From Actinomycetota bacterium (GTDB taxonomy: Bacteria; Actinomycetota; Thermoleophilia; Gaiellales; Gaiellaceae): a stretch of 36,833 bases of DNA. Each line of letters starts with the position of its first letter. The first letter of the stretch is position 1. Below the pieces are notes generated by a model, which ran no database searches, was not told the DNA's origin, and saw only the letters and a program-made list of their open reading frames with translations. Where the stretch lies: the NCBI GenBank assembly GCA_005884005.1, contig VAWI01000067.1:1-36833 (forward strand). Direction: 5' to 3'. Below are positions 1-6,559 of the stretch, in pieces. Both the position numbers and the translations under genes were made by a program.

Positions 1-207
1 TCGAACCGCGTCGTGAACTGGGCGCTGCAGGTCCACGGTGGCTACGGCTACATGGACGAGTTCGCGATCTCACGGCTCTACCGCGACCAGAAGATCCTGG
101 AGATCGGGGAGGGAACAAATGAAGTCCAGCGGATGGTTATCGCCAGGCACCTCGGGCTAGGGACTGGCACCTCGGGTGCCAGTCCTTCAAGCGGTCGCAA
201 GGGCTAG
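1..207 (+). CDS. Acyl-CoA dehydrogenase, C-terminal fragment (5' end outside window)
   Basis: The reading frame is open from base 1 and ends with TAG at 205-207. It shows the family's C-terminal signatures: QVHGGYGYMDEF, then YRDQKILEIGEGTNEVQ and a closing MVIARHLG. These enzymes are FAD-dependent and oxidise acyl-CoA thioesters to enoyl-CoA in beta-oxidation or amino-acid breakdown; IGEGTNE is the conserved stretch near the flavin and tetramer interface. The substrate cannot be told from this fragment. Members usually stop soon after the MVIAR helix. Here about 15 extra codons (LGTGTSGASPSSGRKG) follow, and they are encoded by a perfect palindrome at 161-185, so the tail probably arose from a repeat at the gene end. 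Family assignment is firm. Confidence 0.9.
   Translation, partial: SNRVVNWALQVHGGYGYMDEFAISRLYRDQKILEIGEGTNEVQRMVIARHLGLGTGTSGASPSSGRKG
161..185. repeat. Palindromic repeat, type 1a
   Basis: An 11-base perfect inverted repeat with arms GGACTGGCACC (161-171) and GGTGCCAGTCC (175-185) around a TCG loop. It lies inside the last codons of the acyl-CoA dehydrogenase and is read through in frame. No T-run follows, so it does not look like an intrinsic terminator. Its arm design resembles the second palindrome 50 bases downstream (GGCAC core), suggesting one family of short dispersed REP-like repeats. Confidence 0.75.
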
Positions 208-234
208 CGGGCGTCGGCGACGCGGAGCCGTTTC

Positions 235-261
235 AGGGACAGGCACTTACTGCCTGTCCCT
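235..261. repeat. Palindromic repeat, type 1b
   Basis: A perfect 11-base inverted repeat with arms AGGGACAGGCA (235-245) and TGCCTGTCCCT (251-261) around the loop CTTAC. It begins 27 bases after the acyl-CoA dehydrogenase stop codon. Its final T is also the first base of the TACACT -10 element of the next gene, so the repeat directly abuts or forms part of that promoter. There is no T-tract. It could still act as an mRNA 3'-end stabiliser. Confidence 0.75.
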
Positions 262-266
262 ACACT
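261..266 (+). promoter_or_regulatory. Probable -10 element of the copper module (leaderless start)
   Basis: TACACT ends 8 bases before the ATG at 275. It matches the TANNNT pattern seen at the same distance before several other genes in the window and implies transcription starting at or next to the ATG. No convincing -35 is visible because the palindrome at 235-261 fills that region. Confidence 0.5.
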
Positions 267-274
267 GATCGCCG

Positions 275-1111
275 ATGCGGCGCCTGGCCCCGCTTCTGCT
301 GCTCCTCCCGCTCGTTGCCGGCTGCTCCTCGTCGGGCAGCAAGAAAATCGCGATCCAGCCGGCGAAGGTCTACAGGCTGGCGGGCTTCCGGCCTGTCGGC
401 TCGATCGCGCCCAGGAAGCCGACCACGGTCGCCTTTACGATCGACCAGCCCTCCGGCTCGCCGCTCACCGCCTACCGCACCGGGCCGGGCCCCCACACCG
501 GCATCCACCTGATCATCGTCAGGGACGATCTCTCGACGATCATTCACCGGCATCCGCCGATGCAGCCGGGCGGGCGTTTCGAGCAGCAGGTCGTCTTCCC
601 GGCACCGGGCCGTTACCGCGTGATCGTCGATGTCTACCCGCGGCGGAGAGGGCCGGTCCCGAACTTCCAGCTCTTCAAGGACCTCGTGGTGCGCGGGGTG
701 CCGGCGCCCGCGCCGCTTGGCGGCTACCAAGCGGTTCAGCACGTGGGCGGCTTCACGTTCACGGCGCCGCGGCGACCGGACATTCGAGCGATCCAGTCGA
801 CGCTGATGACGGTCCACGTCAGCGATGCCGCCGGCAAACCCGCTCGCTTCGTACCCTGGTTCGGCGCTCTCGCGCACGCGATCTTCTTCCACGTCGGCAC
901 GCTGGACTACTTCCACACTCACGTTTGCGCCCCCAACGCGACCGGCTGCACCTCCCTGCTTGCGGGCGCAAAGGTGACCGGACGCAGCTCGGCGCCCGGC
1001 AAGCTGACGATCGGCATCCTGCTCCCGACCGCGGGAACGTGGAAGTTGTTCCTGCAGGCCAAGCCGGACGGAAGGCTCGTGACCGTCCCGTACGTGCTGA
1101 AGGCCCGATGA
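275..1111 (+). CDS. His-rich exported lipoprotein, probable metal (copper) binding
   Basis: 278 residues. The N-terminus is a lipoprotein signal peptide: MRR, a Leu-rich core, then the lipobox LVAGC with the acylated Cys at 17. The mature part looks like two beta-sandwich-like halves and carries two His clusters: HTGIHL...IIHRHPP near residues 75-95, and LAHAIFFHVG...YFHTHVC with a nearby second Cys near 208-235. Such clusters suggest periplasmic or surface metal binding. The gene leads a unit containing YcnI and CopC-CopD homologues, so copper is the likely ligand. No named family was recognised with certainty. The ATG follows a TACACT -10 element closely and has no clear Shine-Dalgarno, fitting a leaderless start. 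The stop overlaps the next start as ATGA. Confidence 0.8.
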   Translation: MRRLAPLLLLLPLVAGCSSSGSKKIAIQPAKVYRLAGFRPVGSIAPRKPTTVAFTIDQPSGSPLTAYRTGPGPHTGIHLIIVRDDLSTIIHRHPPMQPGGRFEQQVVFPAPGRYRVIVDVYPRRRGPVPNFQLFKDLVVRGVPAPAPLGGYQAVQHVGGFTFTAPRRPDIRAIQSTLMTVHVSDAAGKPARFVPWFGALAHAIFFHVGTLDYFHTHVCAPNATGCTSLLAGAKVTGRSSAPGKLTIGILLPTAGTWKLFLQAKPDGRLVTVPYVLKAR

Positions 1112-1728
1112 AACGAGTGTTCGCCTGGCTCGCCGCAGTCGCGCTCGTCGTCCTCGGCGCGCGGACGATCGTCTACGCCGTCTCCCCCTCTCCGCTGGCC
1201 GCCGAGCTCTCGCACCAGGCCGGCGGTCCGGCCTTGCCCGTGGTCGCCATTGTCGCGGTCTTGCTCGCAGTGGCGGTTTCGGTCGCCGTCGTCTGGCTCG
1301 CGGCGCTCGGAGTTCGCGAGCGCCGCTTGCTGGAGACCCGGCCGGTGATTGCCGATCCGCGGTTGCGGCTCGCGCTGCTGGTAGCGCGAGCGCTCGCCCT
1401 CTGGTTGGTCGCGATGCCGGCCTTCGCCTTGCTCGAGTCGTACATCCACTGGCGCCAGGGTCTCGGCTGGCACGGGTGGCACTGTCTGACGGGGCCGGTC
1501 CATCGGAACGCGATTCCGATTCTCGGCGCGCTGTCGCTCGTCGTCTCGGCGCTCGCGGCGGCGCTCGAGCACGTCCTTGCGTGGATGCGGCGGACACTTG
1601 CCTCCATCGCCGGGCCCGCGAGGATCACCAGGATCGTTGTTCTCGCGCGACCGCCGTCGGGCAAGCCGCGGCTCTCGGCCGCATTCGCGGCCGCGCTCGG
1701 CGCGCGCGGTCCGCCCCACTTCTCCTGA
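1108..1728 (+). CDS. Four-helix membrane protein of the copper module
   Basis: 206 residues starting at the ATG that overlaps the lipoprotein stop (ATGA, 1108-1111), so translation is coupled. Hydrophobic segments lie near residues 4-26, 44-70, 88-112 and 136-160. Between the last two is a polar loop, ESYIHWRQGLGWHGWHCLTG, with three His, a Cys and a Glu, arranged like a metal-binding loop at the membrane surface. The C-terminal 40 residues are basic and probably cytoplasmic. I do not recognise the family. Its place between a His-rich lipoprotein and YcnI suggests a role in copper delivery or sensing. The ORF is open upstream to 925, but that part is out-of-frame overlap with the lipoprotein and is not credible. 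Confidence 0.8.
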   Translation: MKRVFAWLAAVALVVLGARTIVYAVSPSPLAAELSHQAGGPALPVVAIVAVLLAVAVSVAVVWLAALGVRERRLLETRPVIADPRLRLALLVARALALWLVAMPAFALLESYIHWRQGLGWHGWHCLTGPVHRNAIPILGALSLVVSALAAALEHVLAWMRRTLASIAGPARITRIVVLARPPSGKPRLSAAFAAALGARGPPHFS

Positions 1729-1778
1729 CGCCGTCGCGGTATCCGCCCCGGCTCCCGCAACGAAAGGAGAGTAAGAGC

Positions 1779-2375
1779 ATGCATCCGAATCGCGCGCGAG
1801 CACGCGCGCTCGTCGGGACAGCGGTCGCCGCTGTCTGCCTCACCGTCGTCTCGAGCGCGTGGGCGCACGCCGAGATCACTCCGCCCGTGACCAAATCGAA
1901 GACCCTGCAGCTCTTCACGCTCGCGGTGCCGACGGAGAAGGAGGGTCTGACGACAACGAAGGTCGAGCTGACGCCGCCTGGCGGTTTCGGCATCGATTCC
2001 TTTGCTCCGGCGGCCGGTTGGAAGCGGCAACTGCAGCAGACGGGCTCAGGCGAGAACGCGGTTATCCAGAAGGTCACGTGGAGCGGCGGCAGTGTCCCGA
2101 CGGGTGAGGACTCGGTCTTCCAGTTCCTCGCCAGCCCCAACTCGAGCAAGACGTACATGTTCACTGTGCGGCAGACGTACTCGGACGGCTCGGTCGTCGA
2201 CTGGAGCGGCCCCGAGTCGTCCGACACGCCGGCGCCGACGATCGACGCGATGTCGTCACTCGGCGGCGGCAGCAGCTCCACGCTGGCGATCATCGCGCTC
2301 GTCGTCGCGGGAATCGGCGTCCTGCTCGCCGGAGTTGCGCTCGCAACGCGCGGAGGGAGCCGACCCGTGGCATGA
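1779..2375 (+). CDS. ycnI: YcnI-family (DUF1775) copper-binding exported protein
   Basis: 198 residues. The ATG at 1779 is set by AAAGGAGA eight bases upstream; the longer ORF back to 1476 only shadows the previous gene. A signal peptide (MHPNRARARA..., core about 11-24) should be cut after SSAWA, giving a mature N-terminus HAEI. In YcnI proteins that first His binds Cu(II) together with downstream residues. A DUF1775 beta-sandwich follows (VPTEKEGLTTTKVELTPP, then FQFLASPN and the YSDGSVVDWSGPESSDTPAP segment). A Gly/Ser linker and one C-terminal helix (IIALVVAGIGVLLAGVALA) anchor it outside the membrane. Its stop overlaps the start of the CopC-CopD gene (ATGA), the usual YcnI-YcnJ pairing for copper uptake or handling. 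Confidence 0.9.
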   Translation: MHPNRARARALVGTAVAAVCLTVVSSAWAHAEITPPVTKSKTLQLFTLAVPTEKEGLTTTKVELTPPGGFGIDSFAPAAGWKRQLQQTGSGENAVIQKVTWSGGSVPTGEDSVFQFLASPNSSKTYMFTVRQTYSDGSVVDWSGPESSDTPAPTIDAMSSLGGGSSSTLAIIALVVAGIGVLLAGVALATRGGSRPVA

Positions 2376-4096
2376 AGCGCGCGCTCCTGATCGTCCTCGC
2401 CGCGGCCGCAGCGTCCCTGGCGCTGCCGGCCGCGGCGAGGGCGCACGCGGCTCTCCTGCAGACGACCCCGGTGGCGAGCAAGATCGTCAACGCGCCGCCG
2501 AAGCAGGTGTCGCTGCGCTACAGCGAGGCGGTCGAGCCACGGTTCGCGATCGTTTCGGTGACGAACGTGGCGGGTGGCAAGGAGACGGCCGGAGCCCCCA
2601 GCCGCTCGCCGTCGAATGCCGACACGCTGGTCGTGCCGCTGAAGCAGCTCTACGAGGGCTGGTACCTGGTCTACTGGCGGGTGATCTCCGTCGACGGTCA
2701 CCCGGTTCGGGGAGCGTTCACGTTCGCGGTCGGGCCGAACGCAGGGCCGGCGCCGCAGTTCGTGATTCCGTCGATCTCGGAGACCGCGGCGACGCCGCGG
2801 CTGGTTGCCGCGCGCTGGCTCGCGTTCCTCTCGATCATGGCGGCGATCGGGCTCTTCGTCCTGCGAATCGCCGTCGCGAGGCCGCTGGTGTCGCGGGTGG
2901 CGGGGACGCGCCTGCGATCTGTGACGATCGCCTTCGGCGCCGCTGCGGTTCTGGGGCTGCTCGTGATCCCCATCTACGTCCTGCTCTCGACAGCGGAGTT
3001 TGCGCTCCGCTCGTTTTGGAGCTTCGGGGCCCTCTTCCGGCTCGTCCGTGTCTCGGCGTTCGGCCGTGGCTGGCTCGACCTCGAGCTCGTCTTCGCGCTC
3101 TTTGCCGGAGCCGCGGCGATCGCGATCTGGCTCGACCGGCCCGAGCGGCGCCAGCGCTCGCTCGCGGCCTTGATCGCACTCTTTGGCGCGCTGGGAGCCG
3201 CGGCGGCCTGCCTGCTCGTGCCGGGCACGGTCGGGCACGCCGGTCAGACCACTCCCCGTGGCCTCTCGCTCGCGTTCGACTGGTTCCATCTCGCCGCGGG
3301 CTCGGTCTGGGTCGGTGGTCTGATCGGGCTGGTCGTGCTTGCGGCGAGCCTGCCGGCCGCGCGGCGGGTCGCGGCTCTCATCGTTTGCGTACCACGCTTC
3401 TCGAACACCGCGTTCGTGTCCGTGCTCGTCCTGATCGGGGCCGGCACCGGTTCGGCCGTGCAGCACTTGCCGACGCTCGCTTCGCTCTGGCAGACGTCAT
3501 ACGGGAAGGCACTGCTCGTCAAGATCGCCTTGCTCGCCGCGGCGCTCTTGCTCGCGTCCGTCAACCTCCTGCGGACCGTGCCGCGGTTCAAGGCCTCCGC
3601 ACGGCGCCCTGAGCTAGGAGCTCCGGCCGCGAGCCTGCTCCGGCGGCTGGTCGCCGGGGAGTCGCTCCTCGTCGCGGGCGCTGTGCTCGCAGCCGCAGTG
3701 CTTTCTAGCCTTGCGCCACCCTCCAAGGCGCTCGCCTCGGTTGGAGGCGCCAAAGCACACGTCGGACCGGGTGCGGTGAACAAGGTCGTCGACGAGAACG
3801 GTTACCGGCTCGCGATCCGCGTCTCACCGAACCGCGCCGCGGTGCCGAACTCGTTCCAGGTTGCGATCTCGCGCGGCGGCAAGCCTGTCCGGAAGGCGGA
3901 CGTGACTGTCGACTTCGCGATGCTCGACATGGAGATGGGACAGCAGGCCTACCACCTCTCGGAAACCGCGCCGGGCACCTACGGCCACGCGGCGCCCGCG
4001 CTCGTGATGGTCGGGCACTGGGGCCTGTCCTTCCAGATTACGCCGCCGGGAGAAAAGCCCTTCACTGTGCTCCTCGTCGACAAGGCGAACGGATGA
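2372..4096 (+). CDS. ycnJ: CopC-CopD fusion protein (YcnJ-like copper import/homeostasis)
   Basis: 574 residues. A signal peptide ends ...ARA, leaving mature HAALLQTTPV, the CopC N-terminus whose first His is a Cu(II) ligand. The CopC domain (about 24-125) keeps PPKQVSLRYSEAVEP and VISVDGHPVRGAFTF, where the Asp and His complete the Cu(II) site. CopD follows with about eight membrane helices from residue 145 to 450, including the conserved GHAGQ and FDWFHLAAGSVWVGGL stretches. The last 120 residues form an extracytoplasmic beta-domain (YRLAIRVSPNRAAVPN..., MLDMEMGQQAYHL) resembling the YtkA/FixH-type domains often appended to YcnJ. The start overlaps the ycnI stop and the end overlaps the next small gene. 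The fold assignment is secure; transport direction is inferred from the family. Confidence 0.93.
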   Translation: MKRALLIVLAAAAASLALPAAARAHAALLQTTPVASKIVNAPPKQVSLRYSEAVEPRFAIVSVTNVAGGKETAGAPSRSPSNADTLVVPLKQLYEGWYLVYWRVISVDGHPVRGAFTFAVGPNAGPAPQFVIPSISETAATPRLVAARWLAFLSIMAAIGLFVLRIAVARPLVSRVAGTRLRSVTIAFGAAAVLGLLVIPIYVLLSTAEFALRSFWSFGALFRLVRVSAFGRGWLDLELVFALFAGAAAIAIWLDRPERRQRSLAALIALFGALGAAAACLLVPGTVGHAGQTTPRGLSLAFDWFHLAAGSVWVGGLIGLVVLAASLPAARRVAALIVCVPRFSNTAFVSVLVLIGAGTGSAVQHLPTLASLWQTSYGKALLVKIALLAAALLLASVNLLRTVPRFKASARRPELGAPAASLLRRLVAGESLLVAGAVLAAAVLSSLAPPSKALASVGGAKAHVGPGAVNKVVDENGYRLAIRVSPNRAAVPNSFQVAISRGGKPVRKADVTVDFAMLDMEMGQQAYHLSETAPGTYGHAAPALVMVGHWGLSFQITPPGEKPFTVLLVDKANG

Positions 4097-4200
4097 GCCG
4101 CGACATTTTTATCCGGCTTTTCCTCGCGCTCGCCGCGCTCGGCGCCGGCGCCGCGTCGATCGTAATCGTCGCGCTGCTGCTCCGGGACACGATCGGCTGA
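4093..4200 (+). CDS. 35-residue single-span membrane peptide
   Basis: A very short ORF starting at the ATG that overlaps the CopC-CopD stop (ATGA, 4093-4096) and ending with TGA at 4198-4200. The product has a basic N-terminus (MSRDIFIR), one hydrophobic span (LFLALAALGAGAASIVIVALLL) and a short charged tail (RDTIG), a typical single-pass inner-membrane peptide. The translational coupling on one side and the next gene starting 15 bases later argue that it is real. It may be a small accessory subunit of the CopD transporter; that role is inferred only from position. Confidence 0.65.
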   Translation: MSRDIFIRLFLALAALGAGAASIVIVALLLRDTIG

Positions 4201-4214
4201 CGGATGATGCGCGC

Positions 4215-4832
4215 GTGAGGCTCGGCATCGCGCTCCTGCTTGCCGCCGTCGCGGCAGGGCTTTGCGCCGACGGGGCCCGCGCGAACGGCGATCCCGCGAG
4301 CGACGTGCTGCCGTTCACGACCGTCTTTCTCTCCATCAAGAATCCGAACACGTCACCTGCGGGGCGAGCTCTCCTCGCCGAAACCAAGGCGACGGCGAAG
4401 AAGAAGCTGCCGATCCGGGTCGCGGTGATTTCGCAACCGAGCGACCTCGGCCTGATCCAGAGCCTCTGGCAGAAGCCGCAGTCCTACGCAGAGTTCCTCG
4501 GCAAGGAGCTGTTCCAGTTCGCGCACTACACGGGCACAACGTTGATCGCGATGCCGAACGGCTACGGCGTCTACGGCCCAGACGCCGCGAAGGGTAGGCC
4601 CGCCCTGGCGCGGCTGCCGAAACCGAATACCAACGACCTCGAGCGGCTGGGCGAGGACGCAGCCCTAGCGGTTAGGAAGGTCGCGGCTGCAAACGGTTAC
4701 GTCCTGCCCGTCCCCTCGGAAGGCGGTAGCGGCACTTCCGGCTGGGTAATCATCCTGGCCGCGCTCGGCGGCGCCGCGGTGGTCGCGGGCACGCTGTTCG
4801 TGGCGCTGCGGCGGTGGCTGCTGCAGCCATAG
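4215..4832 (+). CDS. Exported protein with C-terminal membrane anchor, unknown function
   Basis: 205 residues from GTG at 4215; the ATG codons at 4204 and 4207 hit a stop after a few codons. The N-terminus is a signal peptide (MRLGIALLLAAVAAGLCADGARA). The body (about 30-165) contains LPIRVAVISQPSDLG, a central QSYAEFLGKELFQFAHYTGTTLIAMPNGYGVYG segment, and a long helix rich in Glu and Ala. It ends with one transmembrane helix (WVIILAALGGAAVVAGTLFVAL) and RRWLLQP, so the domain faces outside. The order 'IRV-AVI...FLGKEL...TTLIAMPNGYGVYG' is loosely like TPM-type domains, but this is a weak resemblance. It is the last gene of the copper module and probably contributes to it. Confidence 0.75.
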   Translation: MRLGIALLLAAVAAGLCADGARANGDPASDVLPFTTVFLSIKNPNTSPAGRALLAETKATAKKKLPIRVAVISQPSDLGLIQSLWQKPQSYAEFLGKELFQFAHYTGTTLIAMPNGYGVYGPDAAKGRPALARLPKPNTNDLERLGEDAALAVRKVAAANGYVLPVPSEGGSGTSGWVIILAALGGAAVVAGTLFVALRRWLLQP

Positions 4833-4981
4833 CTGAGGCGTCGCTTGCGATGCCGACAGAGAGGCCGTGGCGGCTTCGCCGGTGCGGCCGTATAAACCCG
4901 GCATAAAGGATGGCGCGCAGTCGAAGCCGGATCCCGGCGCGTGTCGCGTCTCACTTCAAGAAAACAAGCCGCCGCCGGTGT

Positions 4982-4987
4982 TACCGT
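4982..4987 (+). promoter_or_regulatory. Probable -10 element fixing the MBL-rhodanese start
   Basis: TACCGT lies 7 bases before the GTG at 4995. It supports that codon as a leaderless start rather than the GTG at 4941, which would place the promoter inside the gene. Confidence 0.5.
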
Positions 4988-4994
4988 CGAAGCC

Positions 4995-6335
4995 GTGATC
5001 TTCAGGCAGTTCGTCGACGACGATCTCGGCTGCGCGTCGTATCTCGTCGGCGATGAGGAGACGCAAGAGGCGGTTGTCGTCGATCCCGCCTACGCGATCG
5101 AGCAGTACCTCGCAGCGGCCGAGCAGGAGGGCGTGCAAATCGTGCGCACCCTCGAGACGCACACGCACGCCGACCACGTCTCGGGACACGGGCGTCTGGC
5201 GTTGGCGCATGGAATCCCGGTCGCGATCCATCCGGCGGCGGAGGCCGGATACGAGCACGATCCGCTCGAGGACGGGCAAGAGATGGTGCTGGGCAACATC
5301 GCCCTCCGGGTGATCCACACTCCCGGCCACCGCCCCGAGCACTGTTGCTTTGCAGTCATCGACCGGACCCGGGCCGAAGAGCCGTGGCTCGTCCTCACGG
5401 GCGACTCGCTCTTCGTCGGCGACGCCGCCCGGCCGGACCTGGCGGTCGAGGCCGTCGACGGGGCCCGCGAGCTCTACGCGAGTCTTCAGCGACTGCTCGA
5501 GCTCACCGACGGCGTCGAGGTCTTCCCAGGCCACGTCGCGGGTTCGCTCTGCGGCGCCTCGATGAGCTCGAAGGCCTCGACCACGATCGGCTTCGAACGC
5601 CGGTTCAACCCGATGCTCGAAACGGGCAGCGAGGACGAATTCGTGAGCGCGTCGGCATTGACGCGCTCACCCCGGCCGCCGAATCTCGAGCGAATCGTCG
5701 AGCTCAACCGGGGTCCCTTCCTCGGTGCGCCGGATGCCCTCGAGGAGCGGGACGCGCTCGAGCCGCCGATCCTCGACGTCCGCCCGGCCGAGGTCTTCGG
5801 CGCGGGCCACGTAACCGGCGCGATCAACGTCCCGCTCGCGCGCAAAGGTTTCGCGACGCGGGCGGCATTCGTGCTGCTCGAGGACGAGCGCCCGCTGATC
5901 CAGGCGACTTCCCGTGAGCAGGCCGAGGATGCTGGACGGCGCCTGCGCGCGGTCGGGTTCCTGGAGATGCGCGGCTACGTTCTCCACGCAGCCGAGACGG
6001 AGACTCTCGACGCCGTGGAGGTAGACGAGCTCGAGCGCTTGCTCGCTGAGAACGCGGTCGAGGTGATCGATGTCCGCGAGCTGCACGAGCGCGACGACGG
6101 CTTCATCCCGGGCAGCCGCAACATCCCCTACCGCCTCGTGCGCGAGTACGGCGCCGAGCTGAAATCGGATGGGCGGCCGGTGGTGACGATTTGCGAGAGC
6201 GGCGCGCGTGCGGCGGTCGCCGCGAGCGTGCTTGCGGCCTCCGGGGTCGACGCGCGGCCGGTCCTGCACGGCGGCATCCGAGCCTGGGAAGCGCGGGGCG
6301 GCTCCACCGTCGGCTTTCGCCGGTGCGGGACTTAG
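4995..6335 (+). CDS. Metallo-beta-lactamase fold / double rhodanese sulfur enzyme
   Basis: 446 residues from GTG 4995, where the product begins MIFRQFVDDDLGCASYLVGD as in ETHE1/persulfide-dioxygenase-like proteins. The MBL domain (1-240) shows ETHTHADHVSGH (metal ligands His56, His58, Asp60, His61), IHTPGHRPEH, LTGDSLFVGD and FPGHVAGS. These are the usual iron-site residues of persulfide dioxygenases. Two rhodanese domains follow. The first (about 255-335, LDVRPAEVFGAGHVTGAINVP) has no Cys where the catalytic loop should be (PLIQATSREQ). The second (350-446, IDVRELHERDDGFIPGSRNIP) keeps an active-site loop ICESGARA with Cys400. It likely oxidises or transfers persulfide sulfur in the cytoplasm. 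It is transcribed alone, and a palindromic repeat begins immediately after the stop. Confidence 0.9.
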   Translation: MIFRQFVDDDLGCASYLVGDEETQEAVVVDPAYAIEQYLAAAEQEGVQIVRTLETHTHADHVSGHGRLALAHGIPVAIHPAAEAGYEHDPLEDGQEMVLGNIALRVIHTPGHRPEHCCFAVIDRTRAEEPWLVLTGDSLFVGDAARPDLAVEAVDGARELYASLQRLLELTDGVEVFPGHVAGSLCGASMSSKASTTIGFERRFNPMLETGSEDEFVSASALTRSPRPPNLERIVELNRGPFLGAPDALEERDALEPPILDVRPAEVFGAGHVTGAINVPLARKGFATRAAFVLLEDERPLIQATSREQAEDAGRRLRAVGFLEMRGYVLHAAETETLDAVEVDELERLLAENAVEVIDVRELHERDDGFIPGSRNIPYRLVREYGAELKSDGRPVVTICESGARAAVAASVLAASGVDARPVLHGGIRAWEARGGSTVGFRRCGT

Positions 6336-6362
6336 CACGGGGGAAACCACGTTTCCTCCGTG
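6336..6362. repeat. Palindromic repeat, type 2a
   Basis: Arms CACGGGGGAAA (6336-6346) and TTTCCTCCGTG (6352-6362) pair over 11 bases with a single G-U, around the loop CCACG. It starts right after the MBL-rhodanese stop codon. A near-identical element lies at 12530-12556 (arms CATGGGGGAA and TTCCCCCATG), with compensating C/T and G/A differences, so the two belong to one family. No T-run follows. It may stabilise or end the transcript, but the second copy lies inside an operon. Confidence 0.7.
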
Positions 6363-6410
6363 AGCCCCCTTCTTCTTGCATCTGGTGTTGCCAGCGAGCG
6401 CCTGTCCCCC

Positions 6411-6427
6411 GCCGGGCTAAGCCCGGC
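6411..6427. other. Short hairpin in the convergent gap between MBL-rhodanese and ilvA
   Basis: Arms GCCGGGC and GCCCGGC around TAA (7 bp). It sits in the 224-base gap between convergent genes (6336-6559), which holds the type 2a repeat and this hairpin and shows no convincing gene. It could help to end ilvA transcription, but there is no T-tract on either strand. Confidence 0.35.
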
Positions 6428-6559
6428 TCCGGCCGCCACCCGTAGTTTCTCAGTGGAACGAGAGAGTCGACCGCGCGGAAAGACAGCGGCCCACGATTCA
6501 CGGGCGTGCACGGCCCAGACGTCAGGTGCGGGCGCTTTCGGAAAATCCTTGCCGCGGCT

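Noticed and set aside
260-1597. 445-codon minus-strand ORF opposite the lipoprotein and membrane protein
   Set aside because: Arg/Ala-rich composition with no motif; the plus-strand frames have a lipobox, membrane helices and ATGA coupling.
1625-3466. 613-codon minus-strand ORF across ycnI and copCD
   Set aside because: It is an Arg/Glu/Asp-rich antisense shadow of two well-recognised genes, typical of GC-rich DNA.
4941-4994. GTG 4941 as start of the MBL-rhodanese gene
   Set aside because: The extra 18 residues are unlike the family and would include the probable -10 element.
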